A stretch of 64,000 nt of DNA from Streptomyces xylophagus (GTDB lineage Bacteria > Actinomycetota > Actinomycetes > Streptomycetales > Streptomycetaceae): contig NZ_JNWO01000029.1 in NCBI RefSeq assembly GCF_000716435.1, positions 32,880 through 96,879 on the forward strand, read 5' to 3'. This document shows positions 8,268 through 15,641 of this stretch, piece by piece. The position numbers were made by a program, and so were the translations under genes. How positions within the stretch are numbered: the stretch's first letter is position 1; every line of letters starts with the position of its first letter. The notes under the pieces are model-generated. The model had not been told where the DNA came from, ran no database searches, and saw only the letters and a list, made by a program, of their open reading frames with translations.

Positions 8268-8284
8268 GGTCACTTCCTTCTTTC

Positions 8285-8302
8285 AGACTGGCGGTCCAGT
8301 CT
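8285..8302. promoter_or_regulatory. Palindrome upstream of tetR (candidate operator)
   Basis: AGACTGG-CGGT-CCAGTCT is a perfect 7-4-7 inverted repeat 18 bases before the tetR start. It resembles the AGACCGGTCT sites at 10.84-10.99 kb. Confidence 0.6.
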
Positions 8303-8351
8303 ACGGCTCGCCGCAGGGGCTCATTCGTCCCCCACCCCCTCCAACAAAGCC

Positions 8352-8365
8352 AGACAGACCTGTCT
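8352..8365. promoter_or_regulatory. Second palindrome upstream of tetR
   Basis: AGACAG-AC-CTGTCT, a 6-2-6 inverted repeat between the hydrolase stop and tetR, sharing the AGAC/GTCT ends of the other sites. Confidence 0.45.
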
Positions 8366-8381
8366 TCCCGTACTCCCCGTA

Positions 8382-9248
8382 CTACTCGCACTGCCGGTCG
8401 AGGAAGAGCTTGGTGTGGGTGACGAACCGCTCGGGGTACTGGAAGTGGGCGCCGTGGTTGGCGTCCGGGTAGAGGATCAACTCGGCGTCCGGGAGGAACT
8501 GCTGGAGGATGTACGAGTTGATCGTGGGGATGATGATGTCGTCGGTGCCGTTGACCACCAGGACCGGGATCGTGATGTTCTTCAGGACCGCGTAGGCGGG
8601 GTCCTTCGTGGCGCCGTAGGTGTGGATGGCGGTGCCCTGGCCGGCGTAGACCTGCTCGCCGAACGGGGAGGCGTCGCGGTCCTTGCGGGCCACGATCCGC
8701 TCGACGTAGGCACGGCCCAGTTTCTGGCTGGTCACCGTCGGGGCGAACAGGACCGGCAGCCACATGTCCTCCTGCCGGGACAGCTTGACGGTGAACAGGG
8801 CGGCGGTCTCCGCCGGAGTCTCGCCGATGCCCACCCCGCCGCGCGGGCCGGTGCCGACCAGGACCAGCCTGCGGGTCAAGTCCGGGCGCTGGATGGCGAC
8901 TTGCTGTGCGACCAGGCCGCCCATGGAGTGGCCGATCAGGTCCGCCCTCGTCAGCCCGAGGGCGTCGATGAAGATGCCCGCGTCGGTGGCCATCTGCTCG
9001 ATGGTGTCCGGGACGACCCCGCTGGTGGAGGCGACGCCGGTGTTGTTGAACAGGATGACCTCGCGGTCGGTGGCGAGGCCGTCACTGATCGCCGGGTCGT
9101 GGTCGTCCAGGTTGCCGATGAAGTGCTGGAAGAACACGACCGGCGTCCGGCAGTCGTCCATGTTGCCGAAGCGACGGTAGGCGAAACGGATGCCGCCGGC
9201 CTCGACGAACCGGGTGGGGGCGGTGTCGTGCGTGTAGTGATCGTCCAT
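8382..9248 (-). CDS. Alpha/beta hydrolase
   Basis: A 288-residue alpha/beta hydrolase with the nucleophile elbow GHSMGG (serine near residue 110), an acid in NGTDDIIIP and the histidine in DANHGAHFQYPERF. Residues 30-50 (TPVVFFQHFIGNLDDHDP) give the oxyanion region. No signal peptide, so cytoplasmic; the substrate is unknown. It lies in a leftward run SDR - SDR - hydrolase - tetR with gaps of 79, 18 and 114 bases, so the oxidoreductases and hydrolase probably act on a common small molecule or in detoxification. Confidence 0.87.
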   Translation of the reverse strand: MDDHYTHDTAPTRFVEAGGIRFAYRRFGNMDDCRTPVVFFQHFIGNLDDHDPAISDGLATDREVILFNNTGVASTSGVVPDTIEQMATDAGIFIDALGLTRADLIGHSMGGLVAQQVAIQRPDLTRRLVLVGTGPRGGVGIGETPAETAALFTVKLSRQEDMWLPVLFAPTVTSQKLGRAYVERIVARKDRDASPFGEQVYAGQGTAIHTYGATKDPAYAVLKNITIPVLVVNGTDDIIIPTINSYILQQFLPDAELILYPDANHGAHFQYPERFVTHTKLFLDRQCE

Positions 9249-9266
9249 GGTGGCGCTGCTCCTGGA

Positions 9267-10013
9267 TCAGTTGGCGCTGTGGCCGCCGTCGGCGTTGAGG
9301 ATGTGACCGGTGATGAACGACGCCTCGTCCGACGCGATGAACACGATCGCGGCGGCGACCTCCTCCGAGAGGCCGAGGCGGGCTAGCGGGACCTCGCTCA
9401 CCAGGGCCGCCTTGTTCTCCGGCGTGCCGGTGAAACGGGTCAGCATGCCGGTGTCCGTCGGGCCGGGGGCCACGCCGTTGACGCGGATTCCCGAGGCGGC
9501 GACCTCCAGGGCCACCGACTTGGTGATGCCCTCGACGGCGTGCTTGCTGCCGACGTAGACGGAGGCACCGGCCGCGCCCTCGTGGCCGTAGGTCGAGGAG
9601 ATGTTGACGATGCTGCCGCTGCCCTGCTCCTTCATGACGCGCACCTGGTGCTTCATGCTCAGGAGCACGCCGAGGACGTTCGTGTCGAACGTCGCGTTGT
9701 ACGTCTCCGCGCTCTGGTCGGTGATCGGGCTGGGCCGGCCTTCGGTGCCGGCGTTGTTCACCGCGATGTCGAGACGGCCGAACCGGGTGACGGTGTCGTC
9801 GACCATGGCGCGTACGTCGTCCTCGTCGCGGACGTCGGCGTTGACGAACTCGGCCCACGAGCCGAGCCCGCGCAGTTCCTCGACCAGCGCCTTGCCGGCC
9901 TCGTCGCGCCGGCCGGCGACGACGACGTTCGCGCCCTGCTTGGCGAAGGCGACGGCGGCCGCGCGGCCGATGCCGGTGAGTCCACCGGTGATCAGTACGA
10001 CGGGGTTGTCCAT
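9267..10013 (-). CDS. Short-chain dehydrogenase/reductase
   Basis: A 248-residue classical SDR: the TGGLTGIG cofactor loop at residues 9-16, NNAG at about 88, catalytic serine in VNISSTYG, YVGSK as the YxxxK pair, and PGPTDTGM after it. ADVRD near residue 60 and basic residues after beta-2 (GRRDE) suggest NADP(H). Substrate unknown. It is separated by 18 bases from the hydrolase downstream and by 79 bases, holding short G/T-rich repeats, from the second SDR upstream. Confidence 0.88.
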   Translation of the reverse strand: MDNPVVLITGGLTGIGRAAAVAFAKQGANVVVAGRRDEAGKALVEELRGLGSWAEFVNADVRDEDDVRAMVDDTVTRFGRLDIAVNNAGTEGRPSPITDQSAETYNATFDTNVLGVLLSMKHQVRVMKEQGSGSIVNISSTYGHEGAAGASVYVGSKHAVEGITKSVALEVAASGIRVNGVAPGPTDTGMLTRFTGTPENKAALVSEVPLARLGLSEEVAAAIVFIASDEASFITGHILNADGGHSAN

Positions 10014-10023
10014 TGCTGTGCTC

Positions 10024-10092
10024 GGTTTCTGTAGGTGTGGTGGGGTGGTGGAGTTCTGCAGGTGTGGTGGGTGTCTGCAGGTGGGGTGGGGG
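10024..10092. repeat. Short G/T-rich tandem repeats between two SDR genes
   Basis: Three imperfect copies of a unit of about 20-25 bases around TCTGCAGGTGTGGTGGG fill the gap between the two SDR genes. No function is evident. Confidence 0.5.
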
Positions 10093-10812
10093 TCAGACGG
10101 CGGTGCGTCCGCCGTCGGCGGGGACGACGGCGCCGGTGACGTACCGGGCGGCCGGCGAGGCCAGAAACGCGATGACGTCGGCGATCTCCTCGGCCTCCGC
10201 CGCGCGGGCCAGGAGCGTGGTCGTGCCCAGGGCCGTGATGCTCTCCCTGTCGGAGCCGCCGGTGTGGACCGGCCCGGGGGCGATGGTGTTGATCCGCACG
10301 CCTCGCGGGCTGTACTCGGCGGCCCAGGAACGGGTCAGTGAGGTGAGCGCGGCCTTGGTGGCGCTGTAGGCGGCGCCGCCGGCCAGGCCGATCTGCCCGG
10401 CCATGCTGCCCAGGTTGATCACGACGCCCGCGCCGCGCTCGGCCATCGCCGGCGCGATGACGGCGGTGAGGTAGTAGGCGCTGCGCACGTTGGCGTCGAA
10501 CAGCGCGTCGAACGTGTCGGGCTCCAGGTCGGCGGTGGGCCCGAACCAGGAGAACCCCGCGTTGTTGACGAGGACGTCGACGCCCTTGGCCGCGGCCCCC
10601 AGTTGCATGATCGCGCGGACGTCGGTGAGGTCGGCGGCGAGGAACTCGGCGCTGCCGCCGGCCCCCTCGATCTCCTTGACCACCCCGGCCCCGCGCTCGG
10701 CGTCACGGCCGTGGACCAGCACCCGGAACCCGTCCCGGGCGAGCTTCAGCGCCGCGGCCCGGCCGATCCCGGACGTCGCACCTGTGACCAGGGCTGTGCG
10801 TGTCTCGGTCAT
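10093..10812 (-). CDS. Short-chain dehydrogenase/reductase
   Basis: About 239 residues, classical SDR: TGATSGIG at residues 11-18, NNAG near 84, YSATK as the catalytic pair, PGPVHTGG after it, and the common C-terminal ending YVTGAVVPADGG. The ATG at 10810-10812 has AGGAGA eight bases upstream; the longer GTG start is not supported. It is the first gene of the leftward run and faces the VOC gene across a 211-base gap with three AGACCGGTCT-like palindromes. Oxidoreductase of unknown substrate, probably repressed by the TetR at 7674-8267. Confidence 0.88.
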   Translation of the reverse strand: MTETRTALVTGATSGIGRAAALKLARDGFRVLVHGRDAERGAGVVKEIEGAGGSAEFLAADLTDVRAIMQLGAAAKGVDVLVNNAGFSWFGPTADLEPDTFDALFDANVRSAYYLTAVIAPAMAERGAGVVINLGSMAGQIGLAGGAAYSATKAALTSLTRSWAAEYSPRGVRINTIAPGPVHTGGSDRESITALGTTTLLARAAEAEEIADVIAFLASPAARYVTGAVVPADGGRTAV

Positions 10813-10836
10813 GGTCGTATCTCCTGCCAAGTAGTT

Positions 10837-10846
10837 AGACCGGTCT
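10837..10846. promoter_or_regulatory. AGACCGGTCT operator candidate 1
   Basis: Perfect 10-bp palindrome AGACCGGTCT 24 bases upstream of the SDR start. Confidence 0.6.
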
Positions 10847-10870
10847 GTCTGCTTCTGCGGTTCAGCTAAA

Positions 10871-10882
10871 CAGACCGGTCTG
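10871..10882. promoter_or_regulatory. AGACCGGTCT operator candidate 2
   Basis: Perfect 12-bp palindrome CAGACCGGTCTG in the divergent SDR/VOC promoter region, 34 bases from candidate 1 (about three helical turns). Confidence 0.65.
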
Positions 10883-10937
10883 GTCTCGTCAACTCAAACG
10901 CGAAAGATCCGAGCCATCAACCTCGCTCCAATAGCGT

Positions 10938-10967
10938 TTGACGTGCACTGAAGGCGGGGCCTACGGT
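10938..10967 (+). promoter_or_regulatory. Probable promoter of the VOC - DUF427 unit
   Basis: TTGACG at 10938-10943 and TACGGT at 10962-10967 with an 18-base spacer match the Streptomyces housekeeping promoter pattern. The palindrome at 10985-10994 would lie just downstream of the start point. Confidence 0.5.
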
Positions 10968-10984
10968 GGAGACACGGAAAAGAC

Positions 10985-10994
10985 AGACTGGTCT
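10985..10994. promoter_or_regulatory. AGACTGGTCT operator candidate 3
   Basis: AGACTGGTCT differs at one base from the perfect palindromes; it lies between the predicted -10 box and the VOC ribosome-binding site. Confidence 0.5.
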
Positions 10995-11023
10995 AATCAA
11001 TTCATGAGAGCGAGGAGCGAAGC

Positions 11024-11377
11024 ATGAGCACGACCTTCTTCGGCGTGTCCTTCGACGCCGCCGACGCCGCACGCGCCGCGCGGTTCTGGGCTGCCGTCCT
11101 GGACCGAAAGGTCGCCGACGGTGCCGACGAGCACGATGCGGTCGTAGAGGCCGGCGATCCCGTCGGCGGACCGCGCCTGGCCTTCCACAAGGTGCCCGAG
11201 GCCAAGAGCGTCAAGAACCGGTTCCACCCGGATCTGATCACCGGCGACTACGAGGGCGAGAGTGAACGTCTGCTCGCGCTCGGGGCGACCAAGCTCCACG
11301 AAGTCGTGCGCGGCGGCGCCCGGTGGACCACGTTCGCCGATGTCGAGGGCAACGAGTTCGACCTCATCGCCGGCTGA
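11024..11377 (+). CDS. VOC (glyoxalase/bleomycin-resistance fold) protein
   Basis: A 117-residue VOC-superfamily protein: it begins MSTTFFGVSFDAADAARAARFWAAVL and ends FADVEGNEFDLIAG, the common VOC frame with one beta-alpha-beta-beta-beta repeat plus a partial second. Candidate metal ligands are a histidine in RFHPDL and the glutamate in EGNEFDL. GAGGAG lies about nine bases before the ATG. Substrate unknown; it is the first gene of a unit with DUF427, divergent from the SDR operon and sharing its operators. Confidence 0.82.
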   Translation: MSTTFFGVSFDAADAARAARFWAAVLDRKVADGADEHDAVVEAGDPVGGPRLAFHKVPEAKSVKNRFHPDLITGDYEGESERLLALGATKLHEVVRGGARWTTFADVEGNEFDLIAG

Positions 11378-11405
11378 ACCACCCACGAGGCAAAGGGAGA
11401 TGACC

Positions 11406-11780
11406 ATGACGGCACGGGAACCCAAGATCCCCGGACCCGAGCACCCCATCACCATCGAGGCCACCGGCGTGCGCGTGGTGGCCCGCGTCGGCACGCACGT
11501 CGTCGCCGACACCACGCGGGCCCTGACCCTGCGCGAGGCCGACTACCCGCCGGTGCAGTACATCCCGCTCGACGACGTCGACCGGACGCTGCTCACGGAC
11601 AGCGCCACCAGGACGTACTGCCCGTACAAGGGCGACGCGTCGTACTACGGCCTCGCCCTCACCGACGGCACGCGGGCCGACGCCGTCTGGTTCTACGCCG
11701 AGCCGTACGACGCCGTCGCGGAGATCGCCGGCCACGTCGCCTTCTACACCGACCAGGTGGACGTCCGGGCCGGCGCCTGA
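11406..11780 (+). CDS. DUF427 family protein
   Basis: A 124-residue DUF427 protein, recognised by VARVGTHVVADTTRALTLRE, PPVQYIPLDDV, TYCPYKGDASYY and the ending AFYTDQVDV. DUF427 is a compact beta-rich fold with no assigned reaction. The ATG at 11406 is preferred because GGGAG ends six bases before it; ATG 11400 overlaps that site. It follows the VOC stop by 28 bases and is followed by a strong terminator. Confidence 0.85.
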   Translation: MTAREPKIPGPEHPITIEATGVRVVARVGTHVVADTTRALTLREADYPPVQYIPLDDVDRTLLTDSATRTYCPYKGDASYYGLALTDGTRADAVWFYAEPYDAVAEIAGHVAFYTDQVDVRAGA

Positions 11781-11821
11781 CACCTCCGGGGAGGAGATCG
11801 CGGGCCTCCTCCCCGGAGGTG
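11781..11821 (+). terminator. Strong terminator after DUF427
   Basis: A perfect 15-bp stem CACCTCCGGGGAGGA / TCCTCCCCGGAGGTG with an 11-base loop begins at the base after the DUF427 stop. There is no T-run. The bases from here to the next gene at 12067 hold no other clear signal. Confidence 0.8.
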
Positions 11822-12066
11822 TCCGAGGGTGCGGCGGGACCATGATCACCGCCGTGCGGATTGCCGCCCGGCCACCGCGGCAGATGCCGGCACCCGCTCG
11901 CGATCGGGCTGCCGCTCCGTGGACGGACCGGAGGGTGCACAACTGGTGACGATATGCTGGCCAGCTGGGCCGGAATCCCCGTCACGCCGTCGTCCGCGCT
12001 GTCGGAGGACGGGCGAGGGGGGAAGAAGCCGGTCGTGTCGAACACGGGATCAGGGGAGGCGATGGA

Positions 12067-13020
12067 GTGCGGCAGGCAGGTGTGCTCGATGTCGGGTGCC
12101 ACAGTGCTCTGCTGACGGTCGTACGGCGAAGCCCGGGTGCGGTGCTGGAGCCGGTGTTCTCCCGCAAGGTGCGGCTGAGACTGCACGAGACCCTCGACCA
12201 CAAGGGACGGCTCGACCGGGCCGGCGTGAGAAGCGTCGAGCGGGCGGTGGCCGAGACCGTCGCCGCGAACCCGCGTCCGCGCGGCCCGGAAGTGTTCGCG
12301 TTCGCCACCTCCGTCATCCGGGACGCGCCCAACCGGGACGCGATCATCGCGCACGTGGCCCGCACCACGGGCACCCACCTGCGCGTGCTGACCGGCGAGG
12401 AGGAGGCACGGCTGGCCTACGTGGCCGCCCGCCAGTGGGCCGGCCCGGTGACCAGGCCCCTGCTCGTCCTGGACATCGGCGGCGGCACCCTGGAGATCGC
12501 CTCCGGCACCGGAGACCAGCCCCACACCGTCCTCTCTCTGCCGCTCGGCGCGCGCAGGATCACCCGGGACTGGCTGCCCGGCAACACGGCACCGCCCTCA
12601 CGCCGCCTGGCCGAGATCCGGAAGTACCTGCGCCGGTCCCTGGAAGCCGTCCCCGACCTGCCGCAGGCCGAATCGGGCGTGCGGGTGCTGGCCTGCTCCA
12701 AAACCTTCGAGCAGCTCGCCAGGCTCGCCGCGGCCCGGGGCAAAGCGCCGCGACGCGGACGACAGCTCACCCTGCCCCAAGTACGCGCTGCGGTCGCCCT
12801 GTTGGCCGCGGCGAAGCCGTCCCGCCGCGGCAACCTGCCAGGCATCTCCCGACACCGCGCCGAACAGTCCCTGGCCGGCGCCCTGATCGCTCAAACCCTC
12901 ATGGAAGCCTGCGGAGCGAAGAGCGTCGAGATCTGCCCCTGGTCCACCCGGGAAGGCCTCCTGCTGGAACACCTCGGCGTGCCGCCCACGACAGCCGCCC
13001 GCTCCCGCCGGGCCGGCTGA
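12067..13020 (+). CDS. Ppx/GppA family phosphatase
   Basis: A 317-residue member of the ASKHA-fold Ppx/GppA family (exopolyphosphatase or pppGpp phosphatase). Visible: phosphate-1 loop VLDVGCHSALLTVV, the catalytic-glutamate region LTGEEEARLAY near residue 118, and the phosphate-2 loop LVLDIGGGTLEIASG near 136. The length fits the short actinobacterial form. GTG start with GGGGAGG seven bases upstream. Which substrate is used cannot be decided here. The antiporter remnant follows immediately after its stop, in the same frame. Confidence 0.87.
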   Translation: MRQAGVLDVGCHSALLTVVRRSPGAVLEPVFSRKVRLRLHETLDHKGRLDRAGVRSVERAVAETVAANPRPRGPEVFAFATSVIRDAPNRDAIIAHVARTTGTHLRVLTGEEEARLAYVAARQWAGPVTRPLLVLDIGGGTLEIASGTGDQPHTVLSLPLGARRITRDWLPGNTAPPSRRLAEIRKYLRRSLEAVPDLPQAESGVRVLACSKTFEQLARLAAARGKAPRRGRQLTLPQVRAAVALLAAAKPSRRGNLPGISRHRAEQSLAGALIAQTLMEACGAKSVEICPWSTREGLLLEHLGVPPTTAARSRRAG

Positions 13021-13041
13021 ATCCCGACGCTCTGCTCCGGG

Positions 13042-13980
13042 AGCGTCGCCCTCGCCTACTGGCTGTACGCCCGTCATGCGGAGGTCGGCGGCCACCGGGT
13101 CGACTCGCTCGCCTTCGTGCTCTTCGTCGGCGCGGCCATGGCCATCACCGCGTTCCCGGTGCTCGCCCGGATCGTCACGGACTGCGGGCTGCGCAAGAAG
13201 CGCGTGGGCGCGCTCGCCCTGGCCTCCGCCGCAGTGGGCGACCTGATCGCCTGGTGCCTGCTCGTCGTCGTGTCGGTGATAGCCGCAGCGGGAGGTCCCG
13301 GGCGGCTGGTCCAGGTCGCGGCGCTGAGCGCCGTACACGCTGCGGTCCTGATCCTGGTCGTACGGCCGCTGCTGCGCCGTCTGCTCCGCCCGCGCGACGG
13401 CCGGCTGCTCGGGCACGTCCTGCCGGTGCTCGCGGCCGGTGTGCTCGCCTCCGGCTACGCCGCCGCCGCGATCGGCCTGGACGGCATCTTCGGCGCCTTC
13501 GCCTTCGGCCTGATCATGCCCCGCGACCTCGGGCACGAACTGAGCGAGCGGATCGGCGCCCCGGTACGGCAGGTCACCACGCTGCTCATGCCCGTCTTCT
13601 TCGTCACCACCGGTCTCTCCGTCGACATCACCCGGATCGCCGGCGGTGCCCTGCTCGAACTCGCCGGGATCCTCGCCGTGGCCTGCCTCGGCAAGATGGC
13701 CGCCGCCTATGTCTCCGGGCGGCTGATCGGGCTCTCGCGGCGGGACTCCCGGCTGCTGGGCTTCCTGATGAACACCCGGGGTCTGACCGAACTGGTCATT
13801 CTGAACGCCGGAGTGACCCTGGGCGTCCTCGATCAGTCCATGTTCACCATGATGGTGATCATGGCACTGGTCACCACCGGCATGGCCGGTTTCGTCCTTC
13901 CCGCCGCCGAACCCGAGCGGCTCGCACCGTTCGACCCCGTCGCACCGGCCCGGGCTGTCCCGTCGAGGAGCGCCGCATGA
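13042..13980 (+). pseudogene. Cation/proton antiporter (CPA2 family), N-terminally truncated
   Basis: Open in frame directly after the Ppx stop. SVALAYWLYARH...LAFVLFVGAAMAITAFPVLARI is the middle of a CPA2 (KefB/NapA-type) exchanger, and helices then run to the C-terminus (GIFGAFAFGLIMP, NTRGLTELVILN with the conserved NTRG). The first 100-130 residues, about four membrane helices including the gate entry, are missing and no start codon with a ribosome-binding site is seen before the ATG at 13117. The gene is therefore probably non-functional, although the 3' part is well preserved and its stop overlaps the next start (ATGA). The junction with the Ppx gene looks like a deletion end point. 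Confidence 0.75.
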
Positions 13981-14819
13981 CCCAGAACACCGTCCGTCAC
14001 GGCGAGCAGCCGGTCGTCACCGGCAAGGATCTGCGCGCCGGGTTCGAGGAACTCGGCCTGCCCAGCGCGGCGGTGGTGATCGCGCACGCTTCCCTGTCCG
14101 CTTTCGGCCACGTAGACGGCGGCGCCGCGACGGTCCTGGGCGCGCTGCGCGACCACCTCGGCCCGGAGGGCACCGTGGTCGTGCCCGCGTTCACCGGGGA
14201 CGCGGTGCGCGATCCGCACCCGGGCGCCGGGCCCGACGCGGGAGCGGACGTCGACGCGGACCGAGCGGCCGTCCCCCTGTTCCACGACGGGTTGCCCACC
14301 CTCATGGGCGCGTTGCCCACCGCCCTGCTCGCTGATCCGGACCGGCTGCGCAGTGCGCACCCGCAGGCGTCCGTCGCGGCCGTCGGCGCCCAGGCGCGGG
14401 AGATCACCGAGCGGCAGCCGTTCGCGTACGCGGTGGGACGTGACTCACCGTTCGACCGGCTGCACGCCCTCGGCGCCTACATCCTGCTGCTCGGTGTGGG
14501 CCACGACCGCAACTCCTTCCTGCACTACGCCGAGTCGCTGATCCCGAACCACCGGCGCAAACTGCGGCGGTTCCCGTACGTCGTGGCCGGTGAGCGGGTC
14601 TGGGTGGAGGTACCGGACGTGGGCGATGACAACGGCCGGCACTTCCCCGGCGTCGGTGCGGAGGCGGAACGGGAAGGACTGCTGCGCATCGGCCGGATCG
14701 GCGCCGCCGACTGCCGGCTGATGGCGAGCGTGCCCTTCACCGAGTTCGCCCACCGACGACTCCAGGAACGGCTGACGCGAGAGGGACGCCAGAGCGACCG
14801 GCAGTCTTCCGCCCCGTGA
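13977..14819 (+). CDS. Aminoglycoside N(3)-acetyltransferase family (AAC(3)) protein
   Basis: A 280-residue protein with the AAC(3)/YokD fold: VVIAHASLSAFGHVDGGA at residue 36, LGPEGTVVVPAFTG, the RSAHPQASVAAVG core at about 122, and LGVGHDRNSFLHYAESL near 170. The family transfers acetyl from acetyl-CoA to the 3-amino group of aminoglycosides, but many chromosomal actinobacterial members are not tied to resistance. The ATG overlaps the antiporter stop, so it is translationally coupled to a broken gene and its expression may have changed. Possible substrates include self-made compounds; none is evident nearby. Confidence 0.82.
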   Translation: MTQNTVRHGEQPVVTGKDLRAGFEELGLPSAAVVIAHASLSAFGHVDGGAATVLGALRDHLGPEGTVVVPAFTGDAVRDPHPGAGPDAGADVDADRAAVPLFHDGLPTLMGALPTALLADPDRLRSAHPQASVAAVGAQAREITERQPFAYAVGRDSPFDRLHALGAYILLLGVGHDRNSFLHYAESLIPNHRRKLRRFPYVVAGERVWVEVPDVGDDNGRHFPGVGAEAEREGLLRIGRIGAADCRLMASVPFTEFAHRRLQERLTREGRQSDRQSSAP

Positions 14820-14975
14820 CCTCACCCTTGAGGGAGGACTCGGGCAGCCCACCCACGAGCAGAAAGCCCGCGCGGCACCGTGAGTCGTCACACCGCACTG
14901 CCGGTGTGACGGTCTCCGTCCCCTGTCACTCAGGCAGTCATTGCCGTCACTCCCACCAAGGTCTCGCGTTCGCGC

Positions 14976-15584
14976 CTATCGCGGCCCCGACGGTTCGGCC
15001 GGTCCATTCGGCACAGCCTCGGCATTTTTGGCGGCGGCCGCCGCGACGGTTGCCAGGTCCTCGCCCGAGAAGCCGGCTCGGCTCAGCACCGCCAGGGACT
15101 TGTTCGTCGCCAGCGTGCACAACGCCAGCTCCGCCGCCTCCCGCTCACCGGCCCCCGCCGCCAGCAACGCCTGCTCCAGCCTCGCCCGCAGACCGTCGAT
15201 CGTGGCGCGGACCATCGCCCGGCCCTCCGCGTCGAGCGCCGGGAACTGCGTTGCCGACACCGTGAGCAGGCAGCCGTCCGGGACCGTCGGGTCGGCGATG
15301 CGGTTCAGGGCGACCTGCAGGTAGGCGGCCACAACGGCGCTCGGGCTCGGGTGGGGGCCGGACAGTGCCTGCTCGTACAGCGGTTGGTAGGTCTGCGCGT
15401 ACCGCTGGAGGCTTTTCCGGAAGAGGGCGCTCTTGTCGCCGAAGGTGCCGTAGAGCGAGCCCCGGCCCAGGCCCGTGCCCTCGGTCAGGCGATCGATCGA
15501 GGCCTCCGAATAACCCCAGCGCCAGAAGACGTGCATCGCACGTCGTAGCGCCTCGTCCACGTCGAACTGCTTGCGGCCTGCCAT
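14976..15584 (-). CDS. TetR-family regulator of the adjacent hydrolase
   Basis: A 202-residue TetR protein: HTH in DEALRRAMHVFWRWGYSEASIDRLTEGTGLGRGSLYGTFGDKSALF and a TetR_C-like domain with the conserved PDGCLLTVSATQFP segment, typical of AcuR/NemR-like repressors of detoxification genes. It is divergent from the epoxide-hydrolase-like gene with a 57-base gap holding a 26-bp imperfect palindrome. No strong ribosome-binding site precedes the ATG, so the transcript may be leaderless. Confidence 0.87.
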   Translation of the reverse strand: MAGRKQFDVDEALRRAMHVFWRWGYSEASIDRLTEGTGLGRGSLYGTFGDKSALFRKSLQRYAQTYQPLYEQALSGPHPSPSAVVAAYLQVALNRIADPTVPDGCLLTVSATQFPALDAEGRAMVRATIDGLRARLEQALLAAGAGEREAAELALCTLATNKSLAVLSRAGFSGEDLATVAAAAAKNAEAVPNGPAEPSGPR

Positions 15585-15600
15585 GGTCCGTCAGCCTACA

Positions 15601-15626
15601 CATCTTGTACCGATCGTTCAAAGATG
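15601..15626. promoter_or_regulatory. TetR operator candidate between tetR and hydrolase
   Basis: An imperfect palindrome with outer arms CATCTT / AAGATG and core CGATCG spans the centre of the 57-base divergent gap. It overlaps the upstream in-frame ATG at 15624, which argues for the ATG at 15642 as the hydrolase start. Confidence 0.65.
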
Positions 15627-15641
15627 GGTAGGGTCCCCGGC

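Noticed and set aside
11829..14819. A single 996-residue open frame across Ppx, antiporter and AAC(3)
   Set aside because: Only its last 280 codons (from 13977) are the real AAC(3) frame; the rest is an Arg/Pro-rich shadow.
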